A stretch of 43,805 nucleotides of DNA, from positions 1-43,805 of the forward strand of contig QANT01003320.1 in assembly GCA_003254885.1 (NCBI GenBank). The letters run 5' to 3'. Below, one piece after another: positions 1 to 12,200 of this stretch; the first letter of the stretch is position 1, and each line of letters starts with the position of its first letter. The translations under genes and the position numbers were made by a program. The DNA is from Purshia tridentata (lineage: Eukaryota; Streptophyta; Magnoliopsida; Rosales; Rosaceae). Below the pieces are notes generated by a model. The model saw only the letters and a program-made list of their open reading frames with translations, had not been told where the DNA came from and ran no database searches.

Positions 1-77
1 AGATAAAATTCATTGGTTGAATGTTAATATATTAAATGACAAAAACTTAGAAAGAGGTTAAAACAAACAAAATTTAC

Positions 78-1978
78 CTGTTGGAGGTTGTGGTACCAAA
101 ATGCAAACAGGTGTCCGTCCATGCAGCCACAAACATTTCTTTATGATTATTGAGCCAAACATCATTCAAATACTTAATTGCCTCAGGATCATCTCGGTAC
201 TTGGATGCAATGTCATGTACTGAACTTAAGTACTCCTCTTCCGTACTTGAATTGACCACATTGTGCCATGCATTATTAAATTTTTCCCATTCACCCTTTG
301 TCCCAAAGTACCTTTTACAATTCGCTAGTACTGCTTTACTAATATGCCATCTACACAACAAATGGCGAGCACTCGGAAATACCGTAGAAATGGCATTCTT
401 AAGTGCTAATTCTCGATCCGTGACAATGACACCGGGAAGACAATCATCATTTAACAAATCCCTCAATCTACTTAAAGCCCATGTATAATTATCTTCTTTC
501 TCACTATTCAAATAAACAAATGCCACAGAGAATGTCATTTCAGTGGATGTCACCCCAACAATCTCCAAAAGCGGATATCGGTACCTATTAGTCTTGTATG
601 TGCAATCCATGATAAGTACATGGGGAAAGGAACGTACCATCTGAACATTAATTGGATGAGTCCAAAAAATGTCACTCACTGTATCATCAGGACCATAACA
701 CCTGTGAAACTCAACATATTTGTGCTCGGATAACCTATGAAGCAACTGTTGCATTTGTGTTCTCCCAGCCTTGTCTTTTGTTCTGTATCGGTGTCTGGCA
801 TTGTAGATTGTCTTGATTGTTGATGCATTCTCGACATTTCGATCTTTGATACTTGTCAAAATATTTTTTGGTCGAATCAAATTCTTTGACATGTCCATCA
901 TTAACTCAGTTTCTTCTTTGGATAAACGCCCTGCAAAAGAATGTCCTTCATGAAACCTCATAGCGGCATGATTATGGCTTCCACATACCACCTCCAGCTT
1001 CCATTCATCTCCATCTCCATCTCCAATGTTCACGCCTCTCAAAAGGAAAGGACATCCACATTTCTTGGAAAAATCCAACCTGACACGCTTGTCCTTCCTG
1101 CTCTCTACTTCAGATGCCTGATCCGTTGTGGTTATAGCCTTGCTTGGCTTGTGTGTACCGTGCCTCTCACACCCAAAAACCACTCGAGGTCTTTTTATTC
1201 TCTTTCCAACTCCTCCTGAATCGGACCTCCTAATTATTAATACTGTGTTGTTCCTCAAACCTTCTCCACGGACCCAACTAATCATTTCAGATTTACTTGA
1301 AAATATCTGCACAGTGAATCAAAAGTACTTAGAGACCATTTTATTCAAAATGGTCTAGTCTCTTAAGTTGGTTTCAATAAATACCTTATTGGTGGTGAAT
1401 TCAATAGTGTGATCGGCATATCCATTTCCAACCGAGCTACCTCGAGTAGAAGCGTCACCTTCTGCTTCATCACCGTCTGCTTGCTCACCCTCTACTTCTT
1501 CTTCATCTTCCTCCTCCTAAGCAAAGAAAAAAAAATAAAAATTCCAAGTTGTCCCAGTATTCGGTTACAGTGGACCGGATATAATGAAATATTTTGGTTG
1601 GTAGTAACCGAATATACTTAATTATTTCGGTTAAAGGTAGCCGACCATATGTTTTGCAAAAAGCTTTATTCGGTTAATGGTAACCGTATATATGTAAAAT
1701 ATACGGCTACATGTGACCGGAGAAAGCTAATATATTCGGTTATCTCTAGCCGATCACCTTGTAAATAATAAATAATGAAATAAGTACTCGGTTGGTGTCA
1801 ACCGAATGGACATGATATACTCGGCTAAAACCAACCGAAACATGTTCACGGGTTCGGTTCTGGTTCGCCGAACACTTCGTGAACCAAAAATCTCAAACCG
1901 GCTAAAATGCTGAAAAATTTACACAAAATGCACTCATACCTCATTTGGAGGCTCATAGGGTACGATTTCGCCAGTCAT
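78..1978 (-). CDS. MULE transposase with FAR1-type DNA-binding domain (5' three exons, partial)
   Basis: Three exons join in phase: 1940-1978 (13 codons from ATG, ending before GTATGA), 1385-1516 (44 codons, very acidic, after a pyrimidine tract and TTAG) and 78-1306 (409 codons plus 2 nt, after GTGCAG). The last exon ends at a CAG|GTAAAT donor, so the gene continues past the left edge. The product, 466 residues so far, has an acidic N-terminus, a FAR1 zinc-binding-like segment (GCERHGT ... CGCPF ... SHNH) and a MULE catalytic domain. The motifs DCTYKTNRY and VTDRELALKNA are the first two expected acidic positions, followed by LCRWHISKAV. No stop or frameshift was seen, so the element may be recent or domesticated. 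A domesticated FAR1-like gene is the alternative; the TIR-like end argues for a transposon. Confidence 0.85.
1561..1871. repeat. Array of nine 18-nt palindromes at 33-bp spacing inside MULE intron 1
   Basis: The first intron (1517-1939) contains nine units of form TCGGYTR-N4-YARCCGA, starting at 1561, 1594, 1627, 1670, 1703, 1736, 1788, 1821 and 1854. Start-to-start distances are 33, 33, 43, 33, 33, 52, 33 and 33, so the units form three triplets with an exact 33-bp pitch. Within triplets the 15-bp spacers are mostly AT-rich. The unit at 1788-1805 is a perfect 7-bp inverted repeat; the others have one or a few mismatches. A binding-site array or a decayed 33-bp minisatellite are the two readings. 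Confidence 0.85.
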
Positions 1979-2280
1979 TTGCCTGAAAACCCTTGTTTTG
2001 TTGTTAGGGCTTAGTTTGATGTTTGATAGTATGAGTGTGAAAGGGGGTGTGAGTGAGAGTGTGAGAGTGAGGAAGAGGAGAATAGTTAGGTTAGGAATGG
2101 TAAGGAAGATGGGTATTAGGTGTTGGGTATTGGGTGTTGGGTATAAAAAGAAATTTTGATTTCACAAAAGTTTTAATTTGTCCTTATTGGTAATTATGCT
2201 AAGGGGTAAATTTGTCCATTCAACTTTGAAATATGTGTTGGGTATGGAAAGAAGATTGATGGGTATGTGTAAAATTTCCC

Positions 2281-2686
2281 ATAATTTTATCTATGGAATC
2301 TCCCATAAGACCCACTCTATATAATATTTCAACAATTCAAACTGTATAATTTTTAAGTATTTATTAAAAATTCATCTTTACAAAAATTAGCCAAATCGGT
2401 AATCATTTGCTTATTTAACTTTGATTAAATAAATAAACGAATAAAATATTTTTCATAAAACTGTCTATTTGTTGATTCGAACCGTCTATTTTTCATAAGA
2501 CCATTTATTAATTGTGAGACGAGTAAGATAGGTCCACTCCATGTAGATTTTTAAAGATCCGAACCGTCTATTTTATAGGCCTTTATTCATAGATCATTTT
2601 TACAAAATATTAGCTAAATCAAATATCATTTGCCTATTTATAAATTCATTATTTAAAATTTACAGATGCTCTCTTTAAAGAAAATC

Positions 2687-2690
<4 letters not shown>
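2281..2690. mobile_element. Degenerate copy of the large-inverted-repeat MITE family (copy A)
   Basis: This AT-rich segment twice repeats the order 'CCACTC..TAT', 'CGAACCGTCTATTTT', 'TTTACAAAAATTAGC', also found in the MITE at 8779-9168. The best matches are at 2510-2640. The outer ends are not clear, and the right side runs into (TA)n and (GA)n at 2688-2727. The left side abuts the proposed MULE terminus, so the MULE may have inserted into or beside this MITE. Confidence 0.55.

Positions 2691-2698
<8 letters not shown>

Positions 2699-2727
<29 letters not shown>
2699..2727. repeat. (TA)n/(GA)n microsatellite
   Basis: A short TATATATA run passes directly into about 28 nt of GA dinucleotides. 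Similar TA-to-GA transitions flank the MITE copy that ends near 9168. Confidence 0.9.
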
Positions 2728-2728
<1 letters not shown>

Positions 2729-3094
2729 CTTCAACGACAAAGTATTAACCTTAGGAGCTGGATGAGTCTCGGTTTAATGGCCAAATAGTTGCAATCAGGA
2801 GAGCTTATGCTTTGGGCATTTTAACAAATTAATATATTTTGGTCGTTTTGTATTTTTCAATCTGAAGGATTGGGTTCCATGAATTAAACGAAACTAACTA
2901 GTTTATGACCAATATTTATAAGGTGCATTCTACCCTGTGAGTCAAGTCCTTGGATGATCTATCGCCAGCTGGGTTCATCCGATTGAGTAAAAACACCATT
3001 AAGGATCGAGAACACTAAAAATTTGCACCAATGCCAAAGTGAAGCTTCTGTAGCTGAACATGCATGTGGGATGCCTTTCTGAAAGTAGCCACCA

Positions 3095-3302
3095 TCACGC
3101 TTTAACTGATTCATAAATCTCAATGTACTTCCCAGCTGTGTTGTTCCAGCTATTGTCAATTTCCATAACCTTCTTAACAATGCCATTCCACTCATCTGGT
3201 TCTGCATCAGTAATTAACAAAATAACTAGACAAAAAAAAACAATGAATATGAAAGAGAATTTTGAACAAAATGCAATCATCTAAAAAGATGTTTAGTGGC
3301 CN

Positions 3303-3339
<37 letters not shown>

Positions 3340-4116
3340 AATGTTTAGGACCTCTTCGGTTGAGTTTTCTAAAATGGTTTTCAAATTTAGTATTCGGAAG
3401 AATGAGAAACATTAATTTTTAGTTTCGGGACTGAAAAATGAAAAACGATTCTGAAAATATCATTTCTGTTTTCAAGATTTTTTTTTTCACTTTTATGTTA
3501 ATGAGATGCCCTAAAGGTGGGGATGGGGCACACACAAACACACAAAAGAGAGTGAAAAAGAAATAGTCAACTACATCAAAAGGTAAAATCTAATTCAAGG
3601 AGAACTTTCTGTTTCTGTACCAATCAGATCCCATGCAAAAGAGAGAGAGAGAGAGAGAGAGAGAGGTTGGTTTTTTTGGCCACAAAGAGACAGAATAGTT
3701 AACTACAAGAAAAGTTAGGAAAGATCTAATAGAAGCAGAACTTACTGTTTCTGTAGCAAGCAAATGCACGATCTAAAGCGAAATTTAGGGATCCTCCATC
3801 AATTCCTTCAAAAACAAACCTAACGAAAACAAATTTGCAGCTTTGGTTGAACACTTCTACAATAAAATTCAGAACATATAGCCAAGGCATATTAAGGCAA
3901 TAACTTTTCAGCCTACTAATGTCAACTAGAACCCGAGAGCATGTATCTTTCAATTCATTTGGTGAGGAACAGCATACCAAAATAAGGAGTTCCCATTCAC
4001 AAGGAATAAATGGCAAAGCTTTGAATAATAATATGATTGCAAGGGGTTAGTTAGTGGTTAGCATCTCTGCAATGTCCTCATTGTAAATTAATATATTCAC
4101 TAAAAGTAAATTGTGC

Positions 4117-4183
<67 letters not shown>

Positions 4184-7100
4184 AACAAAATTTCAGTCGC
4201 TTAATGATAAAATTCAAGCAGTTGAGTCCTAATCTTTAGCATTAAAATAATCCAGGTTGAGTGTTCCTTTCTTGGTCGTTCATTAGTCTGGCAAGATGAG
4301 TTTCTGTCACTTATTAAGCTATATTTTCTACGCAGGCTTGTGGTCTCTGTTAGTAGCATGCCTGTATAAACTCACCCAAACCCTAAACCCTGCATAACAC
4401 TCGGCCCGAAGAAGGGTAACAGGGCTCTACCTAAGATTCCTGAGCAAATTGGTAAAATGGATTCAAGTTGTGAGCCAATAAAATTTTTCCAGGCCAAATA
4501 TATGTATTTAAACTTTTAAAATTCAAAATTTGCAAAACAAGTTACCCATTAGCCATCTCATGGTTTGACTTATCATCCATGTCAAAGACTGTGTCTGCAA
4601 GACCACCAGTCTTTCTAACTACTGGCACCTGAAACAATCAATTTAACCCCAATAAGACTTCACGTTACTCTGATTTCCTACCAACTCATATTGGGTATCT
4701 ACTGCAGATATATTCGTATGTTATAACATACACTATACAATCAAAAAATCATAGATAGACAGGATAAATTCCACTTTTGGTCCTTGTAGTTTGGGCCAAA
4801 TTCCACTTTGGTCCGTGTAGTTTAAATTTTTCTGATTTTGGAGCTGTAATTTACAAACTGTTGCAATTTCAAGAACAAATTAGCATTAAATTGCAATGGT
4901 TTGTAAAGTACCTGATCAAAAGCGCAACGAATTTGATGATTTAATGAACAAAATGCTAACGTGTTGCAAGGATTTATAAAATACATGACTAAAATCAAAA
5001 CAACTAAAACTACAATGACCAAATTGGAACGTGACCCAAACTACATGGACCAAACGAGAAATTTGGCTATAGAAAAAATGGTGTAGCAACTACAATGGCA
5101 ATGTAAATGAATGTTGATAGTTTTAAATTTGAATGCATCTAATAAAAAGCTGCTAAGAGTCATCATCAATAGACTATCATAGATGAGGCTTATTGGCAAA
5201 AATACCCCTTAAACAAACTTTTTTTTTTCTCACTTTGGCCCTTTAAAGTTAAATCTTTACACTTGGTTCCCCGAACTTTACAAACGACTTCCATAAGTCA
5301 AGTTCCATCAACTCTATCTATTATCTGGAGTTTTAGAGCTTTGTTTTGAGTGATCTTTATATGGTCGTAAAGAGGAGATGCATAGCTTCAAAACGAATAT
5401 AAGATTGTTGAACTTGATGGAGGTTTGATGGGTCAAAAGTTGGAACAAAGTTGAGACAAAAACTGGACTAATGGATGAAGTTGACGTAACTTGGCTTATA
5501 GAGTCATTTGTAAAGTTCGGGGGGCAAAATGAGAAATTTTTTTGTTTCAAGGGGTATTTTAGTGAATAAGCATAGATTAAATGGTGGGATTTCATAATCT
5601 AATCAAAATACATACAGCCCCATAACGCATTCCAATCATTTGGGCAAGTCCACATGGCTCATACATGGAAGGAACTAGAATGATGTCTGCAGCAGCGTAG
5701 AGCAAGTGGGATAGCTCCTCACTGCATAGCAAAGTAAATCAAAAACAAGAAAAATCAATAAGCAGCAACAGCCTTTGTATGGGTTTCTGAAAATTAGACA
5801 GCAATTTATATAGATAGGACAGGCACTACAGCTATTGTAAGGAATAGATTTCCATCCTCCCAAGACCATTAGTTTCAATAAAGAATAAGAAATATAAAAA
5901 TAATTTTTAAATAGGTCTGTAAGTACAACCAGTAGATAATGAATTGGGTAATCATTGTATGGTGTTTCAAGATTGATTACCTATAAATCAATAAAATCCG
6001 AATGCTTGGACCTTGGTTATGCTACAAAAAGAATACCAGCATATGAATATCTGTCAGCTTGCTTTGATTCAGTAAGTTTGGAAAAGAAAAGAAAAAAATA
6101 TTAAGCACGATCTTCAAATAAGGCCGAAAAAAAGAAAAAGAAATATTGAGTATTGTTAGGATATGTCTGTTTGCAACATTAACAAAGGAAAGTATCAGAA
6201 ATCTTCCGGCACCAATAAAATTTACAAAAGTTCTACATTTTGTTTTTAAGGTGTTGAAAGAAAGGTATGAGAAATTATAACAACAGAAAAGAAGATACAG
6301 AGCATATCACATTGGGTTCTAAAGCTGTAGATACATATAAAATTATATAAGGGTTTAAGAAAAAACAAAAGCTATAGCTATAGATAGAATATATATCCAG
6401 TAGCTCTTCAAAAATGCTAGAGATGTGAGGTGATATGCTACCCTTAAGCAGACCTTTCTAAAACAAACTAAATTAATCTAACATACATTATTTTAACCAA
6501 AAAATATGTAGTTTTTTTAATAAAACAAATTATACAATTAGGATGAACGGATAAAAAAAATAGATAAATGGATTATAACATGTCACATACATTATGAAAA
6601 ATAGATGTCTTCATATCTCTTTCTCTCTCTCTCTCAATAAGTAGAGATGCCTTAACATTTTAATAAAGAACTGTCAGAAACGTAAAAAGAAGGTTCCATG
6701 ATTATTGATTACCGACAGAATCAGATTAGCAACAAATTTTCAAGTAAATCCTCCTAAATATGAGACATAGTAAAGAATGGGTGGAACTATGAAAAGTGAG
6801 AAGCGTGACAATTAGGAAAAACAGAAAAATAAAAACACCAGCATTAGATAAATGTGTTGGGGGCAAGCTATACATGTCACAATACAATAAATGCGGACTG
6901 GTTCTCAACACAGTTATATTTCTCTTCAAAAAGAATCATTCTTTAACAAATATTTTTTAGACTTGTTCTAATCTATAAGTACAGCAAGGACTGAATCTTA
7001 AAAATTCAGTAGTATCATATTGATATTGGTAAAAACAATAGACTGAGGCCGCATCGGAGACCAGGGAACCTAGAGAGCCATAAGCATAGGGCATACAACT

Positions 7101-9183
7101 TTTCTTGCTAATCATTGAAAGCTGACAGCCTGATGCATATCTCAGATGAGGGACCAAACAGTGTTCTAAAAAGCTACTCTTGGGTATACATTTATAAAAT
7201 AGTTTACACTCTTCGATTTATATGCAGGGACATTTACCAAAGACTTACAAGCCAAATCATGGTTGAGAATAGAGAGGACCAACAAGGGAAACATGACATG
7301 AGACAGAAAAATAATTTTAAGAAAACCTGCAATTAAGGCATATTCAGTTTATCTGTAAACACAAACCAATTTTTACATCATTGTATCTTGAATCGCAGCA
7401 TAATCTGAAAGAAATAAACCTCAAATCCATTACCGAATGTGCGAGGCCTTCAAATTCTCTTTCAACCTGACAATCTGCAGCTTTTCCCAGTAAAACCATC
7501 TGTCCACCCTATAGTTGACTCCAGCATTTCAAGTAAAGAGAAACTGATCAAAATCACATTCAGAACTCTTCTCAAAGATTGTAGTCAGTAGCCAAGCATA
7601 GATATAGTGAAAAAAAAAAAAAACAATATTAATAATTGCCAAAGTTTTCACATCAGATAATAATTGAATCAAACAATGGGCACCTTTTTGGTTCTGTTGG
7701 ACATCATGTTTCTAAAAGCAACTTTGCGTCAGCTTACATAACAGTGAGCTCTTCTCTTATGTGGGATGGGGTTGTGGGATAGATGTGGGATCCATCCCAC
7801 AACCCCATCTCAATATTAGAGAAAAATTTGCATCAACAGTAATAGTGACACCATTATATCGAAAAGGCTCATCCATTTATATAAGTGTGATATTGTGATT
7901 TGCCTGCTGGCCAGGACACCAAGGTCTAAAGGAGGGGAGATTGTGACACCCCTTAATCCCACATCAGTTATATGCCTATACGCTAAGAAGATCTAGGTAC
8001 CTAAGGCCTGAAATCCAAAATGTCAAACTAGCCCTTTTGGAAGAGGCTTGAGTCGTTACAAATGGTATCATAACAATTTAGCCCATTGCCTATGTGAGAC
8101 TCGTGGGCCATGATTATGACAACGACACCTTACCAGCGAGGAAAAGGGTGCCAAACCTCTGGGCCAGGGGTTAGTGAAGATCCATAGGCAGGTAAATGGT
8201 TGTGTTCCACATCGGAAAGGCTCTTCCATTGATATATGAGTGATATTGTGATTCTTCTCTTGGTGAGGACGCCAAAGTCTTAATTAGAAGAGATTATGAT
8301 ACCCTGAATCCCACATCTGCTACGCACTAGGGATATCTAGGGTACTTAAAGAAGAGTTTAAGGATTTTGGGAGCTACACACCTCTCAAGAGACAATGAAT
8401 GACAGATATAAGACTTTGATTATTACGTTCACCTACACAATTGTAATATGGGATAATAAGGACTAATAAGTTTCTATTAGACGCCCTATTGGGTTAGCAG
8501 TGACCAAAATCCGTCTCACATATATTCAGAGAAGAGACTAATAGCCTTGTTGGGGGAGTTAGTTCAGTTGCTGTCTTGTCAGGGTATCATAGGGATATCC
8601 ATAGGAGAGACTTTTAATCTTTATTTTTTGTAAGGGAGTTTATCACTGGTACTTAGATAAGCTGTCATCTTTCATACTTAACATATGCTTACCAACAAAA
8701 TATTATTTAACTTATAGAAACCAAGGTAACATTGTGCCCCATTTACTTTATCTCGATCTCACTTAACTAATATACATGTATATATATATTGAGGGATCCC
8801 TCATTTAAGGGTAAATAAAGGATCTCTTGTACACTCAACATCGTATTTTGATGATCAAAATCATCTACATTTTAGATCTCTATTAAAGGATCATCCTTGC
8901 AAAAAATTAGCTAAATCGGAAACCATTTACCCATTTGATTAAATGGTCATCATTTCAAGTGTTTATTGAAAATATTTTGTTCACCTATTTATTTGAACAA
9001 AGTTATACCTAAATGATTTTCAATTTGTCTAAATTTTTGCAAGGAAGATCTTTGAATAGAGACCTAAAAATAGACGGTTCGGCTCGTAGAATACTATATG
9101 GAGTGGGCCCTATGGATTCCTTAAATAAAATTATTTGAGAGATCCCTCTATGTAAGGGACCTGATATACATATATATATGTAT

Positions 9184-9220
<37 letters not shown>

Positions 9221-12200
9221 TAGGGAGATAGAGGGAGAGGGAGAGGGAGAGGGAGAGAAAGGGGACCTCTATGTAAGGGACCTGATATACATATATATAT
9301 ATATAGAGAGAGAGACAGAGAGAGAGAGAGAGGGAGATAGGGAGATAGAGGGAGAGGGAGAGGGAAAGGGAGAGGGAGAGGGAGAGGGAGAGGGAGAGAA
9401 AGGGGAAGAGAGAGAGAGAGAAATCCTCTCTTGTAAGGCAGTCCATCAAGTTATGTTGTCAAATTGTTCATCAAGATAGTACATTTAGAGACGATTTCAC
9501 CTTATCAACGATTTTCATCAACAATCTAACTTAACATGTCAAAATGCCAGAAAAGAGAGCATTACCCTATACACACTCATATATGCACACGCTCGTGTGC
9601 ATGCACACACACCCAAAGCATGAATGCACCAACACATCCACGCCCACCATCCACCCACGCAAAATTAAGAGCACAAAAATATGTAATGCATTAACAAACT
9701 TACAAGTTCTTCAACTTGCTTTATTGCATGAGTAATCAAATGAAGACCCTTTTGTGCGACTAAACGAGTGATACAGACAACCAATGGCACCTTGAGTGTA
9801 GTGGCTGGCACATGGTCACTTGAGGCCAAACCAAGTCCTCTTTGGACATAGTACTTGCATAACTTCTTGCCCTCAGAGTTTTGAGCTGCAAGAAACAAAA
9901 CAAAGGATAATGAAAATAAATTATTGTGCATTGCGTTTTAATTCTTCGTTACAAATAGTTTCCTGGTAAACTCATAGCACAGACCCTTCACCCTAGTGTA
10001 CCCTAGTCATCTCAACATACCATTTTTAAGGGTAAGGCTAACAGACACTCCAAATACACAAATCCAAAACTTGGACTCATGGCTATCCAACAACCCATGC
10101 CCTAGATGTATCATCCATGCCGCTCATTAGCTAAGGAGTCTTTTGTTTGTTAAATCTTTACAGGAATTGAAAACAAATCCTAATAATTTATGCATCTGAT
10201 GGACTTTTGTAATCAAGTAACTGAGAATAATGGCCTGGCATATAAAAGTCCCTTGCAACAAAAAATAAATAATAAAAAAATCAAAAATGGTAAGTGGCAA
10301 GGTCTGGTATTTGACAAAGAACCTTTTATCTTCTTTTTTTTAATTTTTAAGAGAAACATAATTTTATTAATCCAAACAACCAGTACAATTAGTGACAAGG
10401 AGTCCATTTCAACAGATCAACAAAAACACCAAAAATACGATGCAACCTGTTTTATTTTTCCAACAAAAATATAACTAATCCCCAACACAAAGCTGCCTTC
10501 CAATCTAAATACATATCAGAAAAATAAAGATCCCTAAATTCTGTAGAAACTGAGGCCAAAAGAGATGCCCAGGATCTGACATTTTCCCACAACTCCTTCA
10601 CACCCACCCCTCTATAATCTTCAAAGTCCTCCTATTTCCTTCCATCTCTAAAATCCTGAAAAAGAGACACACAAACTCCTGGTAAAACCCAGCTCATGTT
10701 GACTTCCTTAAATTGACTTCAGCCACAAGCACAATGCAATTTGACAGTGTAAAAATACATGATTAACACTTTTTCCCTTCTCCTTGCACATGATTCCGTA
10801 ATTATGCAAAGATCTATCTATCTGTAGATAGGATTTAGCATTTGATCTTAGGTATAGGATTCAGCTGCTCTTTCTCGCTCAGTTGTTTAGAGAAAGCAGA
10901 TACCAAACATGTGGAACCACACGTTGGATTGCTCCACTTAATCTCATAGAATTTATGTACTGATTCATTTAATACATTGCACTTTTGCAGGCAACCCACA
11001 GCTCCCTGCTCTGGAATTTATCAAATGAAGATGTAGCACATAAAAAGAAATGAAGAACTAGAATAATAAAAATTCAAGATAACACTATTAAACTGTAGGC
11101 TTGTAATCTCAAATCAATAGGCAAAACCAGGGTTCACTTGCACGGATGGTCTTTTTATGTAGCCGATCTAAAAGAAAACCCCACATGGACGCAAGAAACT
11201 TTAAAATAATTGAACACTACTAAAACAAAAAGAAATTAAATCAAAATAATGTTATTTTATTTTATGGAAACAAGAACTGTAATGAAAAACAGTCTACTAA
11301 TTATTTTGAGCCTATGCCTAAAATAGGTAAATAGGCCACAAAGATCCCCATCAATTACAATCTCAAGGAACAAAGACCTGAATGGAAAATAATAAAATAT
11401 TTTTACATCCAATACACTTATTAGGTGAGTAACATAGGTGAACACATACACACATGGCAGACCAACGTAGAGCAATAATTTTTTTTTCCTACACCAAATC
11501 CTCGTTTAAACATGTTATTCCATTTATTGAGTCGGCATTATTTGCAAAACTACTTCAACAAAATGATAGATAACAAAATATAACAACAGATCATAAGAAT
11601 ATTTAGATCAAATTGCAAATTTAAAATAGACAGATTCATAAAGTTACCATGGAACTTCGAAGGCAAGAAAACATCAGTAGAAGGGTTCCACATTGCAGTG
11701 TCTATTCCATTTACTATACCAAAGTACCTATAGAATTACATATAACTGAAATTTCAACAGATGTAAAGGCAACAACGGAGTTTTTATATTCTTAATCAGA
11801 AAGGAGAAATAAGGATTAAGCAGAAACATATGATATGCACAAAGCAGAAAACTTTCCTGAGAAGGGAACCATGCTTCAAAAACATTCATGCAAAACACAT
11901 ATTAGTAAAATCACCAAGTTATATGCCAAAATGAAAATTCAAATAAAACCCAATGAATGGGGTGTCATTAAGAAATTAAGATCTGGAAAATTTTCACATG
12001 TAAAATTGATATGAGCTTATGACATCTAAAAGCTTTATATTCATTCTTATGGAAATAACATGCTTTACAACCTCAAATTTAACTATTAAGAACAACAATT
12101 GGAGTATGATGAAAGTGTACCAAGAATAGTACAAATGGGTTGTTTCTAGGAAGGCTCTCCCTCGATCTAAATATTTTTGAGAATTGAAAGTCATTGGTCA

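Larger units (their letters stand above)
1..2280 (-). mobile_element. Mutator-like element (MULE), 5' portion; other end outside window
   Basis: The region encodes a MULE-type transposase on the minus strand. Upstream of its first exon lies about 300 bp without coding potential, ending in GGGAAATTTTACACATACCC when read on the minus strand from 2280. A GGG start followed by AT-rich sequence is the form many plant MULE termini take, so I infer that the element's terminal inverted repeat ends at 2280. A 9-bp target duplication would start at 2281, but the other end is off the window, so neither TIR nor duplication can be confirmed. The terminal region carries short direct repeats of GGTGTTGGGTATT (2118-2146). 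Confidence 0.7.

Noticed and set aside
150..1358. Plus-strand frames at 150-488, 941-1219 and 1128-1358
   Set aside because: They are antisense shadows of the MULE transposase exon.
1561..1871. Reading the palindrome array as a CRISPR array
   Set aside because: This is a plant nuclear intron; the repeats are short degenerate palindromes with AT-rich spacers and no cas genes.
6860..6915. Candidate starch-synthase exon reading HLLYCDMYS on the minus strand
   Set aside because: It lacks a GT donor. The true exon for this position is 5981-6021 (HNQGPSIRILLIYS), which joins both neighbours in phase.
9009..9449. 146-codon minus-strand open frame rich in Leu and Ser
   Set aside because: It is translation of (GA)n/(GGGAGA)n microsatellite and MITE edge; low-complexity artefact. 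The same applies to 23622-23855.
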